From Mycolicibacterium peregrinum (GTDB lineage Bacteria > Actinomycetota > Actinomycetes > Mycobacteriales > Mycobacteriaceae), in NCBI RefSeq assembly GCF_002102345.1, contig NZ_LQPP01000016.1, forward strand, positions 248,001 to 312,000: 64,000 bases of DNA. Direction: 5' to 3'. The position numbers and the translations under genes are program-made. Below the pieces are notes generated by a model. That model did no database searches and was not told the origin of the DNA. It worked only from the letters and a program-made list of their open reading frames with translations. Below, piece after piece: positions 34,761 through 44,910 of this stretch; within the stretch, counting starts at the first letter, position 1, and each line of letters begins with the position of its first letter.

Positions 34761-34790
34761 TAGAACGTTGATTCTAGAATTTATGCTCTA
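34761..34790. promoter_or_regulatory. Double TetR operator between hydrolase and tetR
   Basis: Two 16-bp inverted repeats overlap in a central TCTAGA: TAGAAC-GTTG-ATTCTA (34761-34776) and TAGAAT-TTAT-GCTCTA (34775-34790). They have one and two mismatches. A TATGCT -10 (34782-34787) for the tetR gene lies inside the second. TAGA-N8-TCTA sites are characteristic of LmrA/YxaF-type TetR proteins, matching the adjacent gene. AGGAGG follows at 34801. Confidence 0.65.
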
Positions 34791-34811
34791 GTGTGTCTGC
34801 AGGAGGTTCAG

Positions 34812-35414
34812 ATGGCAAGGTCCACGCGGGAGACGATCCTGACCGCCACGGCCGAACTGATGCGGCGCAAGGGTTACGCGGCGGTCGGCATGAAGGACAT
34901 CGTCGCGGCCTCCGGCGCCCCGATCGGGTCGCTCTATCACCACTTTCGGGGCGGCAAGCTGCAGATCGCCCGCGAGGCACTGGTAGATGCGGGAGCCGCC
35001 TACGGGCTGCTCATTCCGACCATCGTCGATGAGTACGACGACCTGGGCCGCGCGGTCGAGGGGGTGTTCAGTCAAGCGGCGGAGGACATGGCCGCCAGCG
35101 GTTACGCGAACATGTGCCCGGTCGGCACGGTGGCGGCCGAAACCTCCGACACCGTCGAGGAGTTGCGGGTCGTCGCGGCCGGGGTGTTCACCGCGTGGCT
35201 CGACGGCGGCGCTGCCTACTTCGCCCAACGCGGCGTGGACGCGCCGATGGCGCGCGAGGTGACGATTGCGATCGTCGCCGCACTCGAAGGCGCGTTCATC
35301 CTGGCGCGCACGCTGCGTGACGTCGAACCACTGCTGGCCTCCGGCCGGGCGCTGGCCCCGCAGTATCGGGGGATCGCGCTGGGGGCGCGAGTGTTGACCG
35401 ATACGACGAATTGA
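34812..35414 (+). CDS. TetR family regulator (LmrA/YxaF type)
   Basis: A 200-residue repressor starting at ATG 34812 (MARSTRETILTATAEL), with AGGAGG 5 nt upstream. The HTH is RRKGYAAVGMKDIVAASGAPIGSLYHHFRGGKLQIAREAL, with the SLYHHF recognition helix and the C-terminal LmrA-like domain containing MCPVGTVAAET. It probably represses itself and the divergent hydrolase through the double operator. Confidence 0.93.
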   Translation: MARSTRETILTATAELMRRKGYAAVGMKDIVAASGAPIGSLYHHFRGGKLQIAREALVDAGAAYGLLIPTIVDEYDDLGRAVEGVFSQAAEDMAASGYANMCPVGTVAAETSDTVEELRVVAAGVFTAWLDGGAAYFAQRGVDAPMAREVTIAIVAALEGAFILARTLRDVEPLLASGRALAPQYRGIALGARVLTDTTN

Positions 35415-35502
35415 ACGCACTGCGCCCCTGTTGCGGTGGTCATGCAGTTGGTCTTGATTGGCGTGTCCCTGCCGCGCCCCGCCGACCCGGCCCGCTAGGC
35501 TA

Positions 35503-35518
35503 TCGAACAGATGTTCTG
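35503..35518. promoter_or_regulatory. LexA (SOS) box upstream of ruvC
   Basis: TCGAAC-AGAT-GTTCTG matches the mycobacterial SOS consensus TCGAAC-N4-GTTCGA at 10 of 12 positions. It lies 14 bp before the ruvC GTG. A TAGGCT (35496-35501, TANNNT) just upstream could be the -10. SOS control of ruvC is known in M. tuberculosis. Confidence 0.7.
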
Positions 35519-35532
35519 ACGAAGGGGTTCGT

Positions 35533-36102
35533 GTGCGGGTGATGGGAGTGGATCCCGGGTTGACGCGCTGCGGCCTGTCCGTGGTCGAGAGCGGCAAGGG
35601 CCGGAAGGTCACCGCCCTCGATGTGGATGTGGTCCGCACCCCGGCTGACGCACCGCTGCAGAAGCGGCTGCTGGAGATCAGCAACGTTGCCGAGTACTGG
35701 ATGGACACCCACCGACCCGACGTGATCGCGATCGAGCGTGTCTTCGCCCAACAGAACGTGTCGACGGTGATGGGTACCGCCCAGGCCGGAGGAGTGATCG
35801 CCCTGGCCGCGGCTCGGCGCGACATCGAGGTGCATTTTCACACCCCCTCGGAGGTCAAGGCGGCAGTTACCGGAAACGGTCGTGCCGACAAGGCTCAGGT
35901 CACCGAGATGATCACCAGAATTCTTGCGCTGCAAGCCAAGCCGTCCCCGGCGGACGCCGCCGACGCGCTGGCCCTGGCCATCTGCCACTGCTGGCGCGCG
36001 CCGATGATGGAGCGTATGGCCGCCGCCGAGGCCATGGCGGCCGAACAACGCCGCAAGTACCAGGCCCGGCTGAAGGCCACCGCGAAGGCGGCCCGGGCAT
36101 GA
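35533..36102 (+). CDS. ruvC: Holliday junction resolvase RuvC
   Basis: A 189-residue resolvase starting at GTG 35533, with GAAGGGG 5 nt upstream. It opens with [13 protein letters not shown], giving the first catalytic Asp, and has [11 protein letters not shown] and [15 protein letters not shown] for the other acidic residues. It cleaves Holliday junctions handled by RuvAB. ruvA overlaps by 4 bp. Confidence 0.97.
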   Translation: MRVMGVDPGLTRCGLSVVESGKGRKVTALDVDVVRTPADAPLQKRLLEISNVAEYWMDTHRPDVIAIERVFAQQNVSTVMGTAQAGGVIALAAARRDIEVHFHTPSEVKAAVTGNGRADKAQVTEMITRILALQAKPSPADAADALALAICHCWRAPMMERMAAAEAMAAEQRRKYQARLKATAKAARA

Positions 36103-36686
36103 TCGCCTCGGTGCGCGGCGAAGTCATCGACATCGCCCTCGACCACGCCGTGATCGAGGCCGCCGGTGTCGGCTACAAGGTGATGGCCACGCCCTCGACA
36201 CTGGCCAACCTGCGCCGTGGCACCGAATCACGGCTGATCACCGCGATGATCGTGCGCGAGGATTCGATGACGCTGTACGGGTTCGCCGACGGCGACGCCC
36301 GCGACCTGTTCCTGACGCTGCTCGGCGTCTCCGGTGTGGGCCCCAAGATCGCCTTGGCGACATTGGCGGTCTATGACCCGCAGGCCCTGCGGCAGGCGCT
36401 GGCCGACGGCGATGTGACCGCGCTGACCCGGGTTCCCGGTATCGGCAAGCGCGGTGCCGAACGGATGGTGCTGGAGCTGCGGGACAAGATCGGCCCGGTC
36501 ACCCCAGGGGCCATCGGTGGGGCGGTCGGCCACGCGGTGCGGGCTCCCGTGGTGGAGGCCCTTGTCGGACTTGGCTTCGCCGCCAAGCAGGCCGAGGAGG
36601 CCACCGACAAGGTGCTGGCCAACGACCCCGAGGCCACTACGTCTTCCGCGCTGCGGGCCGCACTGTCCATGTTGGGTAAGAAGTAA
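36099..36686 (+). CDS. ruvA: Holliday junction DNA helicase subunit RuvA
   Basis: A 195-residue protein. An N-terminal OB fold ([28 protein letters not shown]) is followed by two helix-hairpin-helix motifs ([19 protein letters not shown] and [22 protein letters not shown]) and a C-terminal RuvB-contacting domain ([16 protein letters not shown]). It binds four-way junctions and targets RuvB. It sits between ruvC (4-bp overlap) and ruvB (adjacent). Confidence 0.97.
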   Translation: MIASVRGEVIDIALDHAVIEAAGVGYKVMATPSTLANLRRGTESRLITAMIVREDSMTLYGFADGDARDLFLTLLGVSGVGPKIALATLAVYDPQALRQALADGDVTALTRVPGIGKRGAERMVLELRDKIGPVTPGAIGGAVGHAVRAPVVEALVGLGFAAKQAEEATDKVLANDPEATTSSALRAALSMLGKK

Positions 36687-37742
36687 ATGGGCCGTTTCGA
36701 CGACACCGAGGAACCTGACGAGCGGGAGGTCTCCCCGGCGCTGACGGTCGGCGAGGGTGACATCGACGCCAGCCTGCGCCCGCGTTCCCTCGGAGAGTTC
36801 ATCGGTCAGCCCCGGGTGCGGGAGCAGCTGCAGCTGGTCCTCGAGGGCGCCAAGAATCGCGGTGGCACACCGGATCACATCCTGCTGTCCGGTCCGCCCG
36901 GGCTGGGCAAGACTTCGCTCGCGATGATCATCGCGGCCGAGCTGGGCTCCTCGTTGCGGCTCACCTCGGGCCCCGCGCTCGAGCGTGCCGGTGACCTGGC
37001 GGCGATGCTGTCCAACCTCGTCGAGCACGACGTGCTGTTCATCGACGAGATCCACCGCATCGCCCGGCCGGCCGAGGAAATGCTGTACCTGGCGATGGAG
37101 GACTTCCGCGTCGACGTGGTGGTCGGCAAAGGTCCTGGCGCCACGTCGATCCCGCTCGAGGTCGCACCGTTCACATTGGTGGGTGCCACCACCCGGTCCG
37201 GGGCGCTGACCGGCCCTCTGCGGGACCGCTTCGGTTTCACCGCGCACATGGACTTCTACGAGCCGGTCGAACTCGAGCGGGTGCTGGCCCGCTCGGCCGG
37301 CATCCTCGGCATCGAGCTGGGTCGCGAGGCCGGTACCGAGATCGCCCGGCGCTCCCGCGGTACACCGCGTATCGCCAACCGGCTGCTGCGCCGAGTCCGG
37401 GACTACGCCGAGGTTCGTGCCGACGGGGTGATCACCCGCGATATCGCCAAGGCCGCGCTGGAGGTCTACGACGTCGACGAGCTCGGGCTCGATCGCCTGG
37501 ACCGTGCAGTGCTGTCGGCGCTCACCCGCAGTTTCGGCGGTGGCCCGGTCGGGGTGTCGACGCTGGCGGTGGCCGTCGGCGAGGAGGCCTCCACCGTCGA
37601 GGAAGTCTGCGAACCCTTCCTGGTGCGCGCCGGCATGGTGGCACGCACGCCGCGGGGCCGGGTGGCCACGCCGCTGGCGTGGACTCATCTGGGTATGCAA
37701 CCGCCAGTTACCGGACTGGGACAGCCCGGCCTGTTTGAATAG
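36687..37742 (+). CDS. ruvB: Holliday junction DNA helicase motor RuvB
   Basis: A 351-residue AAA+ ATPase starting directly after the ruvA stop. Walker A is GPPGLGKTS, Walker B is LFIDEIHRI, sensor 1 is VGATTRSG, and the arginine-finger segment is GPLRDRFG. A winged-helix C-terminal domain ends at [12 protein letters not shown]. It drives branch migration with RuvA. The ruvCAB order is intact and SOS-linked. Confidence 0.98.
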   Translation: MGRFDDTEEPDEREVSPALTVGEGDIDASLRPRSLGEFIGQPRVREQLQLVLEGAKNRGGTPDHILLSGPPGLGKTSLAMIIAAELGSSLRLTSGPALERAGDLAAMLSNLVEHDVLFIDEIHRIARPAEEMLYLAMEDFRVDVVVGKGPGATSIPLEVAPFTLVGATTRSGALTGPLRDRFGFTAHMDFYEPVELERVLARSAGILGIELGREAGTEIARRSRGTPRIANRLLRRVRDYAEVRADGVITRDIAKAALEVYDVDELGLDRLDRAVLSALTRSFGGGPVGVSTLAVAVGEEASTVEEVCEPFLVRAGMVARTPRGRVATPLAWTHLGMQPPVTGLGQPGLFE

Positions 37743-37747
37743 ACCGC

Positions 37748-38131
37748 ATGGTCATCGCCGGTCTGGTGTTCGCCGCGCTCGCCGCGGTCCTGCATATCTA
37801 CATCTTTGTGATGGAGTCGCTGACCTGGACTTCACCGCGTACCCGCGCCACCTTCGGCATCAGCGAGGAGGAGGCGCAGGCGACCAAGGAGCTCGCGTTC
37901 AACCAGGGCTTCTACAACCTGTTCCTCGCGATCGTCACGGTGGTCGGGATCGTCGCGGTTGGCTTGGGGCACAACGCGGTTGGTGCCGCGCTGATGTTCG
38001 CCGGGGTCGGTTCCATGCTCGCCGCGGCTGTCGTGCTGCTCACCAGCTCACCGGACAAGGCTCGCGCCGCGATCACCCAAGGTGCCTTCCCGCTGATCGC
38101 TGTCGTATTGCTCGCAATCGGCTTGCTCTAG
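37748..38131 (+). CDS. DUF1304 family membrane protein
   Basis: A 127-residue protein with four membrane helices: VIAGLVFAALAAVLHIYIFVME, then FYNLFLAIVTVVGIVAVGLG, VGAALMFAGVGSMLAAAVVLL and a C-terminal AFPLIAVVLLAIGLL. The pattern LTWTSPRTRATFGISEEEAQATKELAFNQGFYN is diagnostic of DUF1304. The function is unknown. It starts 5 bp after ruvB. Confidence 0.9.
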   Translation: MVIAGLVFAALAAVLHIYIFVMESLTWTSPRTRATFGISEEEAQATKELAFNQGFYNLFLAIVTVVGIVAVGLGHNAVGAALMFAGVGSMLAAAVVLLTSSPDKARAAITQGAFPLIAVVLLAIGLL

Positions 38132-39396
38132 GCCGCGGATTTGTTGAACACCACGTGAATCTCGCGGGTGAGTCGTCGGATTCCGCCGGGTAAGGGTGGC
38201 GCGGTCGAACGGTAGACGGCGCCGGTCGGGGTGATGTGTTCGGTGCAGTGGCGGCCGAACTCGTCGACACCTGGCACCACTTGCCAACCGGGCGCTTCTT
38301 TGACGTAATTACAGCGTTCACACAGCCCTTCGCCGTTGGCAGCGCTGGTCGGCCCATGGCGGTGGTGCGGGGTGACGTGGTCGATGTGCCGGATCGGGGC
38401 ATTGCAGTACGGGGTGCGGCAGATTTCGTCACGCAGTGCGATGAATCGGGCAAGGCCCTTCGGAAAACGCCGAGAACGCGATTCCATCGCGACGAGGGCG
38501 CCGGTGTCCGGAGTGGCGTAGAGCCGTCGCAGGGTGACCCAGGAATTGTCGTCCGCGATGGCCTCGCTGATCAGACGGCGAGCGACGGAGGCTGGAATGG
38601 GTCCGTACCCTTCCAGGCGTGCTGGGTCGGGGGCGCCGGCGAAGAGCGTTTCGTCGGACACCACGAGATTGACCCCGACGCGGACAGGTGTTGCTGCCTC
38701 GCGCCCGGTGATCCGCGCGACCACGGTGTCGGCCATCGCCTGGCCACGGTTGCGGCCGTCGGCGCACCTGTCGGCTGCCGCATTGAGAGAGCCGCGGACA
38801 GCCGCTGCGTCGGTGGCGGGTAGCACGACGGTCATCAGGGCCATGTTGTCGGTCGTGGGTCGGAACGTGACACTGCGATCTTCTGGTGCCCTGGCGGCTC
38901 AGTTGGCGACTGCCTGTGGATCCAACCGGCAGGCAACAGTTTTCGCGTCGGCCGTGATGCGTGCATCACCGAGGCCGATGAGTGTGGTGGCATCGCCACA
39001 CAGCTCTTCGTCGAGGCGGCGCCGGTCGGCGGGGGACAGGCAGGCAGCCTCCCGCACGATCAGCCGGGCGCGTGATTCGGTAAGGATGCCGGTTTCCAGG
39101 GCGTGCAGGGTGTGGTGAAGGTCGCGAACCAGAATCCTGGCATCGGTGAGGTGATGGCTACCGCGGGTCGGTGAGTCCAGCCTTGCCAACCCGATTTCGG
39201 ACCCCAGTCCACGCCCACGCTGCCGGGCAGGTACGCCCGCGGCGGCTTCGGTGGCCCTGCGTGCGGATTCCAGCGCAGCGGTGGCACGGGCTTGCCCAGC
39301 TGCGGCGGCCGACTTGAGGCGTTCGAGTTCCGCGATGCGATCCCGCAGAGTCGCCTCGTCGGCGTCAGGGGTGATCACTGCGTACTGTCCGAACAT
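38128..39396 (-). pseudogene. DUF222-HNH endonuclease (13E12-like), interrupted by one in-frame stop
   Basis: Read from ATG 39396, the DUF222 N-terminal part ends at ACRLDPQAVAN, and TGA (38899-38901) follows. The next codons in the same frame are AARAPEDRSVTFRPTTDNMA and continue straight into the rest of DUF222 and the HNH domain (CRTPYCNAPIRHIDH, CERCNYVKE). A CGA to TGA transition would explain this, since family members carry a basic residue here. The two halves total 422 codons, the usual size. The downstream half could reinitiate at ATG 38844, so function is not excluded. Confidence 0.85.
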
Positions 39397-39404
39397 GTGT
39401 TCGA
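39389..39404. promoter_or_regulatory. LexA (SOS) box over the start of the DUF222-HNH gene
   Basis: CCGAAC-ATGT-GTTCGA (plus strand) matches TCGAAC-N4-GTTCGA at 11 of 12 positions. It covers the ATG and abuts a TATACT -10 (minus strand, 39404-39409) that would give a leaderless start at 39396. SOS boxes at 13E12-family genes are known from M. tuberculosis. Confidence 0.75.
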
Positions 39405-39524
39405 GTATACGCCGGGTCGGTGACAATCTGTGCGGAATCCGCCCCGCTGTCCTCCTGAATTGAACTGCGCCATCTGAAGATTTTGGTGTACGCCATCGCC
39501 GTTGCCGGCCCTTACGATTGGCCG

Positions 39525-41177
39525 ATGCCCGAGGAGTCCCCGGCGGCCCGCCCATGGTATCGAGCGCTGCGCCGGCCACTGGCCAGTCTCGCCGTAGGTG
39601 CCTCGGTCGCGGCCGCGATCGTCGCGATCGTGAGCGCGATCGCGATGTGGACGGTCCGTTCCTCGACCGATGTCATGTCCGGGTCGCAGGCCGCCATGGG
39701 TGTCGTGGCCACCGTCGTCGGCGCGTGCGCAATCATCTTGGTGCTACTGGGCGTCCAGCTGCGAAGTCGGAGCTCATGGCGCAAGTCAGTGATCGCGCTC
39801 GTTGGATTCACTGCCGCGGCGCTGGCTATCTGGAGCGCCCTGAGGGTCGTCGATTTGTACGAATCGCGCGACTCCCTGGTTTTTGTCGACTCCACCGGGG
39901 CGACGGTGCTCACCGCTGTCGCGTCGGTGTCTGCCATTGCAGCGGCCGTCCTGGGTGTGGCGGCGGTTGCGTTCGCGCGCGATGTCGAAAAGCGAATAGC
40001 GTTGAGCGCCTTCGTCATCGTAGTGCTCGTCGTCACCTTGCCGACCTATCGGTCGATTCAGGAACACCGTGCCGGCGTGTGGCAACCCGACCTCATGGCA
40101 ACCGCGGCGACGCCTGCCCCGGTCCCGGACGCGATCGGTGCCGTCCGTTATCGGTTACCGCTGGAGGCCGGTGATCGCATTCCCCGCGTCTACCGCGCCG
40201 GTAACGGCTTCGTCATCGACACTCGCAGTGGGGTGACTGCCTACGACGGTGTGACCGGTGAGAAACGTTGGCATGCTGGCGATTTCGGGACCAGCGGACG
40301 GCTCCTGGTGGTGCGCCGCGATCCCGGCGACGCGGCAGGGATCGTCGTCCTGTTCCTGTACGGCGGGATCGTTGCGTTCGACGGCAGCTCCGGTGAAGTA
40401 CTGTGGCGGCGCGAATACAGCCGAGGTGGCGAGGTGACCGCGGCGGCAGGATCCATCGATGCGCTCGGCGTGGTCGTTTTCACGGCGGACGCGCCAGAAA
40501 TCAACAACAGTCGCACCCGTCTTCACTCTCTCGATCCCTCGACCGGCGAGGAGCGTTGGAACGACCTCATCGACTGCAGTAATCCGACTTTGGATCCAGG
40601 AACACCCGGCCAGTTCTCCTACCGCTGCGGCGGCCAGCCCGCAGTCATCGATGCGCACACCGGGGACATCACCGATATGCCCGGCGAATATGCCCCGGAT
40701 GCGGGTTCGGATGTCTACGTGGTGTCCGACCCTCGCCCGCACCAGGATCCGACCGAGTCAGACGTGACCCGGGTGGTGAGCCCGGACGGAAGCGTCATCG
40801 ACGAGATCCCCGGAACCTACCCGATGTCTGAGGCCCGCGACGGAATGCTGCTGGTCTACGGCGGCGCTGACACATGGCTGTTGCGGGACTACCGCAACCA
40901 CCGGTCGACAACGCTGCCGCTCCGAATCGAAACGCGGTATGGACTCGACACGGTCGACACCATCTGGCTGCACCGGCGCCTGGTCATCACCACCCGTTAT
41001 GAGTATCCGCAACGCCTGCAGATGGTGGACCCGGCCCGACCCTCGGACGCCCCCGACAGCATCGAATCACCGTGCCCGCGTGACGAAAGTCTGCGGGAAC
41101 TGCACGCAGTTCCCGGCGCTGTTATCGCACAATGCGGCAACAGTTACCTCGCCGGCATGGTCCCACCGCACGCCTGA
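39525..41177 (+). CDS. Membrane protein with PQQ-like beta-propeller domain
   Basis: A 550-residue protein starting at ATG 39525 (MPEESPAARPW). Four hydrophobic helices fill the first ~180 residues (VGASVAAAIVAIVSAIAMW, AAMGVVATVVGACAIILVLLG, and two more). The rest is an extracytoplasmic domain of repeated blades such as TAYDGVTGEKRWHAG, VAFDGSSGEVLWRRE and LHSLDPSTGEERWNDL, the PQQ-like pattern. Tryptophan-docking repeats are seen, but no quinoprotein-dehydrogenase active site. The role is unknown. A TACGAT -10 (39513-39518) sits 6 nt before the ATG, suggesting a leaderless transcript. Confidence 0.8.
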   Translation: MPEESPAARPWYRALRRPLASLAVGASVAAAIVAIVSAIAMWTVRSSTDVMSGSQAAMGVVATVVGACAIILVLLGVQLRSRSSWRKSVIALVGFTAAALAIWSALRVVDLYESRDSLVFVDSTGATVLTAVASVSAIAAAVLGVAAVAFARDVEKRIALSAFVIVVLVVTLPTYRSIQEHRAGVWQPDLMATAATPAPVPDAIGAVRYRLPLEAGDRIPRVYRAGNGFVIDTRSGVTAYDGVTGEKRWHAGDFGTSGRLLVVRRDPGDAAGIVVLFLYGGIVAFDGSSGEVLWRREYSRGGEVTAAAGSIDALGVVVFTADAPEINNSRTRLHSLDPSTGEERWNDLIDCSNPTLDPGTPGQFSYRCGGQPAVIDAHTGDITDMPGEYAPDAGSDVYVVSDPRPHQDPTESDVTRVVSPDGSVIDEIPGTYPMSEARDGMLLVYGGADTWLLRDYRNHRSTTLPLRIETRYGLDTVDTIWLHRRLVITTRYEYPQRLQMVDPARPSDAPDSIESPCPRDESLRELHAVPGAVIAQCGNSYLAGMVPPHA

Positions 41178-41194
41178 GGCCGCACATACTGATT

Positions 41195-41252
41195 GGCCGC
41201 GGTCCTGGATAAGGACCGCGGCCGCTCAGGGGATTCTTCCCTTGTGGGGAAG
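41195..41252. terminator. Bidirectional terminator hairpins between convergent genes
   Basis: A perfect 12-bp stem, GGCCGCGGTCCT (41195-41206) and AGGACCGCGGCC (41212-41223), has a 5-nt loop. A second smaller stem, CTTCCC (41236-41241) and GGGAAG (41247-41252), lies next to the end of the CAR gene, followed on the plus strand by a TCTTTT run. It separates the convergent beta-propeller and CAR genes. Confidence 0.7.
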
Positions 41253-41256
41253 TCTT

Positions 41257-44200
41257 TTACAGCAACCCGAGCAGTTTCAGATCACTGATGTACTTGACGA
41301 TGACCTCGCGGGTGACGTGCGGGATGTCCTTGTCCGGGCCGATCTTCGCGTCCTGCACTGCGGCACGGAACACGTCGGTCGGGGCCATCGCTCCGTTCAC
41401 CGGCATGCCGGGCTGCTGGTAGTTGTGCAGCAGCGGCAGCAGCGAGGCCTGACGTTGCTTGTCGGGCAAAGCCCGCAACGTGGTCTCGAAGCGGGACAAC
41501 CACTCTTGGTAGTCCTCCACGCGCTGGATCGGGTAGCCGGCCTCCACGAGCCAGTCGACGAACTCGTCCATGCCGATGCCGTCATCGTGCGGGTTCATCA
41601 CGTGGTAGGTCTCGAAGCCGTCCTGGGCATGGGCGCCCAGGGTGGAGATGGCCTCGGCGATGAACTCGACGGGCAGGCCGTCGTAGTGCGAGCGCTGACG
41701 GTTGCCGTCCGCGTCCAACTGGTTGAAGGACTTCGGCGCGACACCGGTGGCGACGAGGCTGAACATCATGCGGGTGAACATGTCCGGCAGGTTCAACTGC
41801 CCGGCATAGGTGGTGTCGGCCAGGATCATGTCGCAGCGGAACACCGTCACCGGCAGGCCGGCCAGATCGTGGGCTTCACGCAGCAGGACCTCGCCGGCCC
41901 ACTTGCTGTTGCCGTACCCGTTGGCGTAGCCGTCATCGACGCGTCGAACCGGACTGATGGCTCGAATATCCCCGGACTCCACGAACTTTCCTGGCTCGAT
42001 TCCGCCGCCCACGCCGATCGTCGACACGTAAGCGAAGGGCTTGATCCGCGTGGTGAGCGCGATACGGATGAGCTCGGCAGTGCCAAGTGCGTTGGGGCCG
42101 AACAGTTCGCTGTAGGGCAGCACGTGGTTGACCAGCGCGGCCGGGTCGACGATGAAGTCGACGGTGTCGGCCAGGCGCTGCCAGGTCGCCTGGTCGAGAC
42201 CCAGGTCGGCTTCGCCCTTGTCGCCGGCGATCACTTCGAGGTGGTCGGCGGCCAGTTTCTGGTAGTGCGCCAACAGCTTGGGGTCGCCGCTGTCGAAGGT
42301 CTTGTCGAGCCGTGCGCGAGCTTCCTCGTCGGACTTTGCGCGCACGAGGCAGATGACCTTGCCGTCAACCAGATCCATGCGCTCCAGCCACTCCAGGGCC
42401 AGATAACGACCCAGGAAACCGGTTGCGCCGGTGAGCAGGACGGTGCGGATCTCGCTGACCGGACCGGGCAGACCCGGTGCGGCGGCCAACGTCGCGGCGT
42501 CGATGAACTTGTCCAGCGTCAGATCGGACGCATGGACCTCGGTCGCGTTGCGACCGTGCACCGAGGTGAAGGTCGGCCGCAGATTGGTACCGGAGCGCTG
42601 AGCCTCGATGTACTCGGCGATGGTCCGAAGGTCCGATGCCGGGCTGACGATGGCCGACACGGGCACCTCGACGTCGAAGATCTCCTGTAGCAGGTTTCCG
42701 AAGGTCAACGCGGACAGCGAATCCCCGCCCAGATCGGTGAAGTGGGCTTCGGGTGCGAGATCGGTTGTCGCGGCACCTAAAAGGGCCCCGGCGGCCCGGC
42801 TCACGGTGTCGAGCACAGGAGCCTGAGCGCCGTTGCGCCGCAGCTCGCTCAGCTCGTTGGCCTGTCCCTCGGCCAGTTCGGTGTACAGCTCCTCCAAACG
42901 CTCGCCGTAGTGACTCTTCAGGTTGGGGCGGGCCAGCTTGCGGATACCGGTCAGCAGACCGTTCTCCAGGCTGAACGGTGTGGTCTCTACAAGAAAATCC
43001 CGAGGAACCTCGTAACTTTGCAACCCGGCGGTGCGGGCCGCTTCCTGAAGTGAATCGCCGATCACCTGCTTCGAGGCGCTGGGATCGGTGGGCACCACGA
43101 CGGCCAGCAGGTACGAGCGGGCGCTGTTGCCGTAGATGAAGATCTGGCGCACCAGTGGGCTGTCCCCGAAGACTGCCTCGAGCTTGGACACGGTGACGAA
43201 CTCGCCCTGCGAAAGCTTCAGGACGTTGTTGCGCCGGTCGAGGTACTCGACATGGTCGGGGCCGAGTTCGGCCACGATGTCACCGGTGCGGTAATAGCCG
43301 TCCTCGTCGAACATCTCGGCGGTGATCTCCGGACGCTTGTAGTACCCGGGGAACATCTGCTCGGACTTCACCAGCAGCTCACCGCGCGGGTGGGGCTGGT
43401 CGGTGCGGAAGTAGCCCAGATCCGGGACGTCGACCAACTTGTAGTCGATCACCGGCGGACGCTGGATGTATCCGTCGACGAAGACCGAACCGGCCTCGGT
43501 CGAGCCGTAGCCTTCCAGCAGGTGCATATCGAGAAGGCGCTCCACCCAGGCCTTCATCTCGGCCGAGATCGGCGCGGAACCGGTCATCGCGGAGACGAAC
43601 CGCCCGCCCAGAAGGTCTTCACGGACCTCGGCGAGCACCCGGTCTTCGACGGCGGACTCGTCGCCCGCGGAGCGGTCGAGACGGCTCTGGTACTCCTGGA
43701 ACAGCATGTCCCAGATGCGCGGCACGAAGCTCAGCTGCGTGGGCCGCACCAGGGCGAGATCGTCCAGGAAGGTCGACAGGTCGCTGCGCGCGGCGAAGTA
43801 TGCGGTGCCGCCCGAACTCAGCGTGCCGATCAGGATGCCGCGGCCCATGACGTGGCTCATCGGCATGAAGTTGAGGGTGATGGCCGGCAGGGCAGCCTGG
43901 TTTTCGTCCCACGTGGCCTTGGTGGCGATCTGCCACATGTTGGCGACCTTGCTCTCCGGGTACATGGCGCCCTTGGGGGTGCCGGTGCTGCCGGAGGTGT
44001 AGATCAGCATGGTCAGCGGGTCGGCTTGGCCGGAGACGTACAGCGGCGCGTCGGCCAGCGACCGGCCACGGTCCAGGACGTCGGCCAGCGGCTCGACGAC
44101 AACGTCGGTACCGGCGAGGGCGGACTTGGCGGCCTCGAAGGCTTCGCGCTGTGCGTCTACCTGGGGTCGGTAGTCGAAGACCACCAGGCGGCGGGGCGCG

Positions 44201-44739
44201 GGTCCGGAGCGCACCAATTCGACTGCGTCATCGAGGAAATCGATGCTCGCTGCGATCACGGTCGGTTCGGTCTCGGCGACGATGGGTCGCAGGGTGGTGA
44301 CCGGTGCGCTGGTCTGCAGCGGCACGGACACGGCGCCGAGCTCGATCAGCGCGGTATCGATGGTGGTGTAGTCCACGCTGGTGAAGCCGAGGATGGCGAC
44401 GCGGTCGCCGGGCTTCACGGGGTGGTTGTGCCAGGCGTTGGTCACCGCTTGGACGCGGTCGCCCAACTGGCGGTAGGTGATGGTCTCAAACCGGGGGAGC
44501 AGCTGGGCCGACGTGCGGCCATCGGCGTCGGTGACGTACTCGACGGCGCGCTGTCCGAGGGCAGGGCGGTTGGCGTACCCGGCGAAGATGCCTTTGACGA
44601 CGGCGGGCAACCGCAGTTCGGGCTGGGCGACGGCGGCGTTGACGGCGTCGCTGGGGCGGGCCTCGGCGAACTGGGCGTCGGTGTCATACAGATGTGCGAT
44701 GCGGCGTTGGAGCCGGTCCTCGCGTGTTTCGGTGGTCAT
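41257..44739 (-). CDS. car: Carboxylic acid reductase (CAR copy 1; FadD9-type)
   Basis: A 1160-residue three-domain enzyme that reduces carboxylic acids to aldehydes using ATP and NADPH. The adenylation domain has [17 protein letters not shown]. The carrier domain has the phosphopantetheine serine ([12 protein letters not shown], Ser674). The reductase domain has [18 protein letters not shown] and the YxxxK motif in [12 protein letters not shown]. The start is ATG 44739 with AGGGGA upstream. It needs a phosphopantetheinyl transferase, not seen here. Copy 2 lies directly upstream. M. tuberculosis has one such gene, fadD9, in the same place. Confidence 0.97.
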   Translation of the reverse strand: MTTETREDRLQRRIAHLYDTDAQFAEARPSDAVNAAVAQPELRLPAVVKGIFAGYANRPALGQRAVEYVTDADGRTSAQLLPRFETITYRQLGDRVQAVTNAWHNHPVKPGDRVAILGFTSVDYTTIDTALIELGAVSVPLQTSAPVTTLRPIVAETEPTVIAASIDFLDDAVELVRSGPAPRRLVVFDYRPQVDAQREAFEAAKSALAGTDVVVEPLADVLDRGRSLADAPLYVSGQADPLTMLIYTSGSTGTPKGAMYPESKVANMWQIATKATWDENQAALPAITLNFMPMSHVMGRGILIGTLSSGGTAYFAARSDLSTFLDDLALVRPTQLSFVPRIWDMLFQEYQSRLDRSAGDESAVEDRVLAEVREDLLGGRFVSAMTGSAPISAEMKAWVERLLDMHLLEGYGSTEAGSVFVDGYIQRPPVIDYKLVDVPDLGYFRTDQPHPRGELLVKSEQMFPGYYKRPEITAEMFDEDGYYRTGDIVAELGPDHVEYLDRRNNVLKLSQGEFVTVSKLEAVFGDSPLVRQIFIYGNSARSYLLAVVVPTDPSASKQVIGDSLQEAARTAGLQSYEVPRDFLVETTPFSLENGLLTGIRKLARPNLKSHYGERLEELYTELAEGQANELSELRRNGAQAPVLDTVSRAAGALLGAATTDLAPEAHFTDLGGDSLSALTFGNLLQEIFDVEVPVSAIVSPASDLRTIAEYIEAQRSGTNLRPTFTSVHGRNATEVHASDLTLDKFIDAATLAAAPGLPGPVSEIRTVLLTGATGFLGRYLALEWLERMDLVDGKVICLVRAKSDEEARARLDKTFDSGDPKLLAHYQKLAADHLEVIAGDKGEADLGLDQATWQRLADTVDFIVDPAALVNHVLPYSELFGPNALGTAELIRIALTTRIKPFAYVSTIGVGGGIEPGKFVESGDIRAISPVRRVDDGYANGYGNSKWAGEVLLREAHDLAGLPVTVFRCDMILADTTYAGQLNLPDMFTRMMFSLVATGVAPKSFNQLDADGNRQRSHYDGLPVEFIAEAISTLGAHAQDGFETYHVMNPHDDGIGMDEFVDWLVEAGYPIQRVEDYQEWLSRFETTLRALPDKQRQASLLPLLHNYQQPGMPVNGAMAPTDVFRAAVQDAKIGPDKDIPHVTREVIVKYISDLKLLGLL

Positions 44740-44796
44740 ATCGGTCCCCTGAGCAAATCAAAATAACTATGGTCGGCACGTTTGCCGCGCCTACTA

Positions 44797-44827
44797 ATTA
44801 CTACGTTAGTAAAACTAATTATATTTC
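44797..44827 (-). promoter_or_regulatory. Conserved CAR promoter/operator element, copy 1
   Basis: This 31-bp AT-rich element is 26/31 identical to the one at 48455-48485 and both lie 57-58 nt before their CAR start codons. Here it holds the perfect inverted repeat TTACTACGTTAGTAA (44798-44812). The 8-bp word ACTAATTA also occurs twice, at 44793 and 44814, 21 bp apart. The flanks of the two regions do not align, so the element itself is conserved. Confidence 0.7.
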
Positions 44828-44868
44828 GAGATGCCAGTCCTGCGACTGCGAGATGCGTCACGCCCGAC

Positions 44869-44904
44869 GTGCGCCCGCCCCACAACGATGTGGGACGGGC
44901 GCAC
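44869..44904 (-). terminator. Terminator of CAR copy 2
   Basis: A 16-bp stem, GTGCGCCCGCCCCACA (44869-44884) and TGTGGGACGGGCGCAC (44889-44904), has a 4-nt loop, ending 6 nt from the CAR2 stop. The only DNA mismatch becomes a G-U pair in the minus-strand RNA. No U-tract follows. Confidence 0.7.
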
Positions 44905-44910
44905 GGGGGA

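Noticed and set aside
34761..34776. A KstR-type cholesterol-regulon operator (TNNAAC-NN-GTTNNA)
   Set aside because: AAC and GTT are adjacent here, without the two-base gap, and the site fits the local TetR better.
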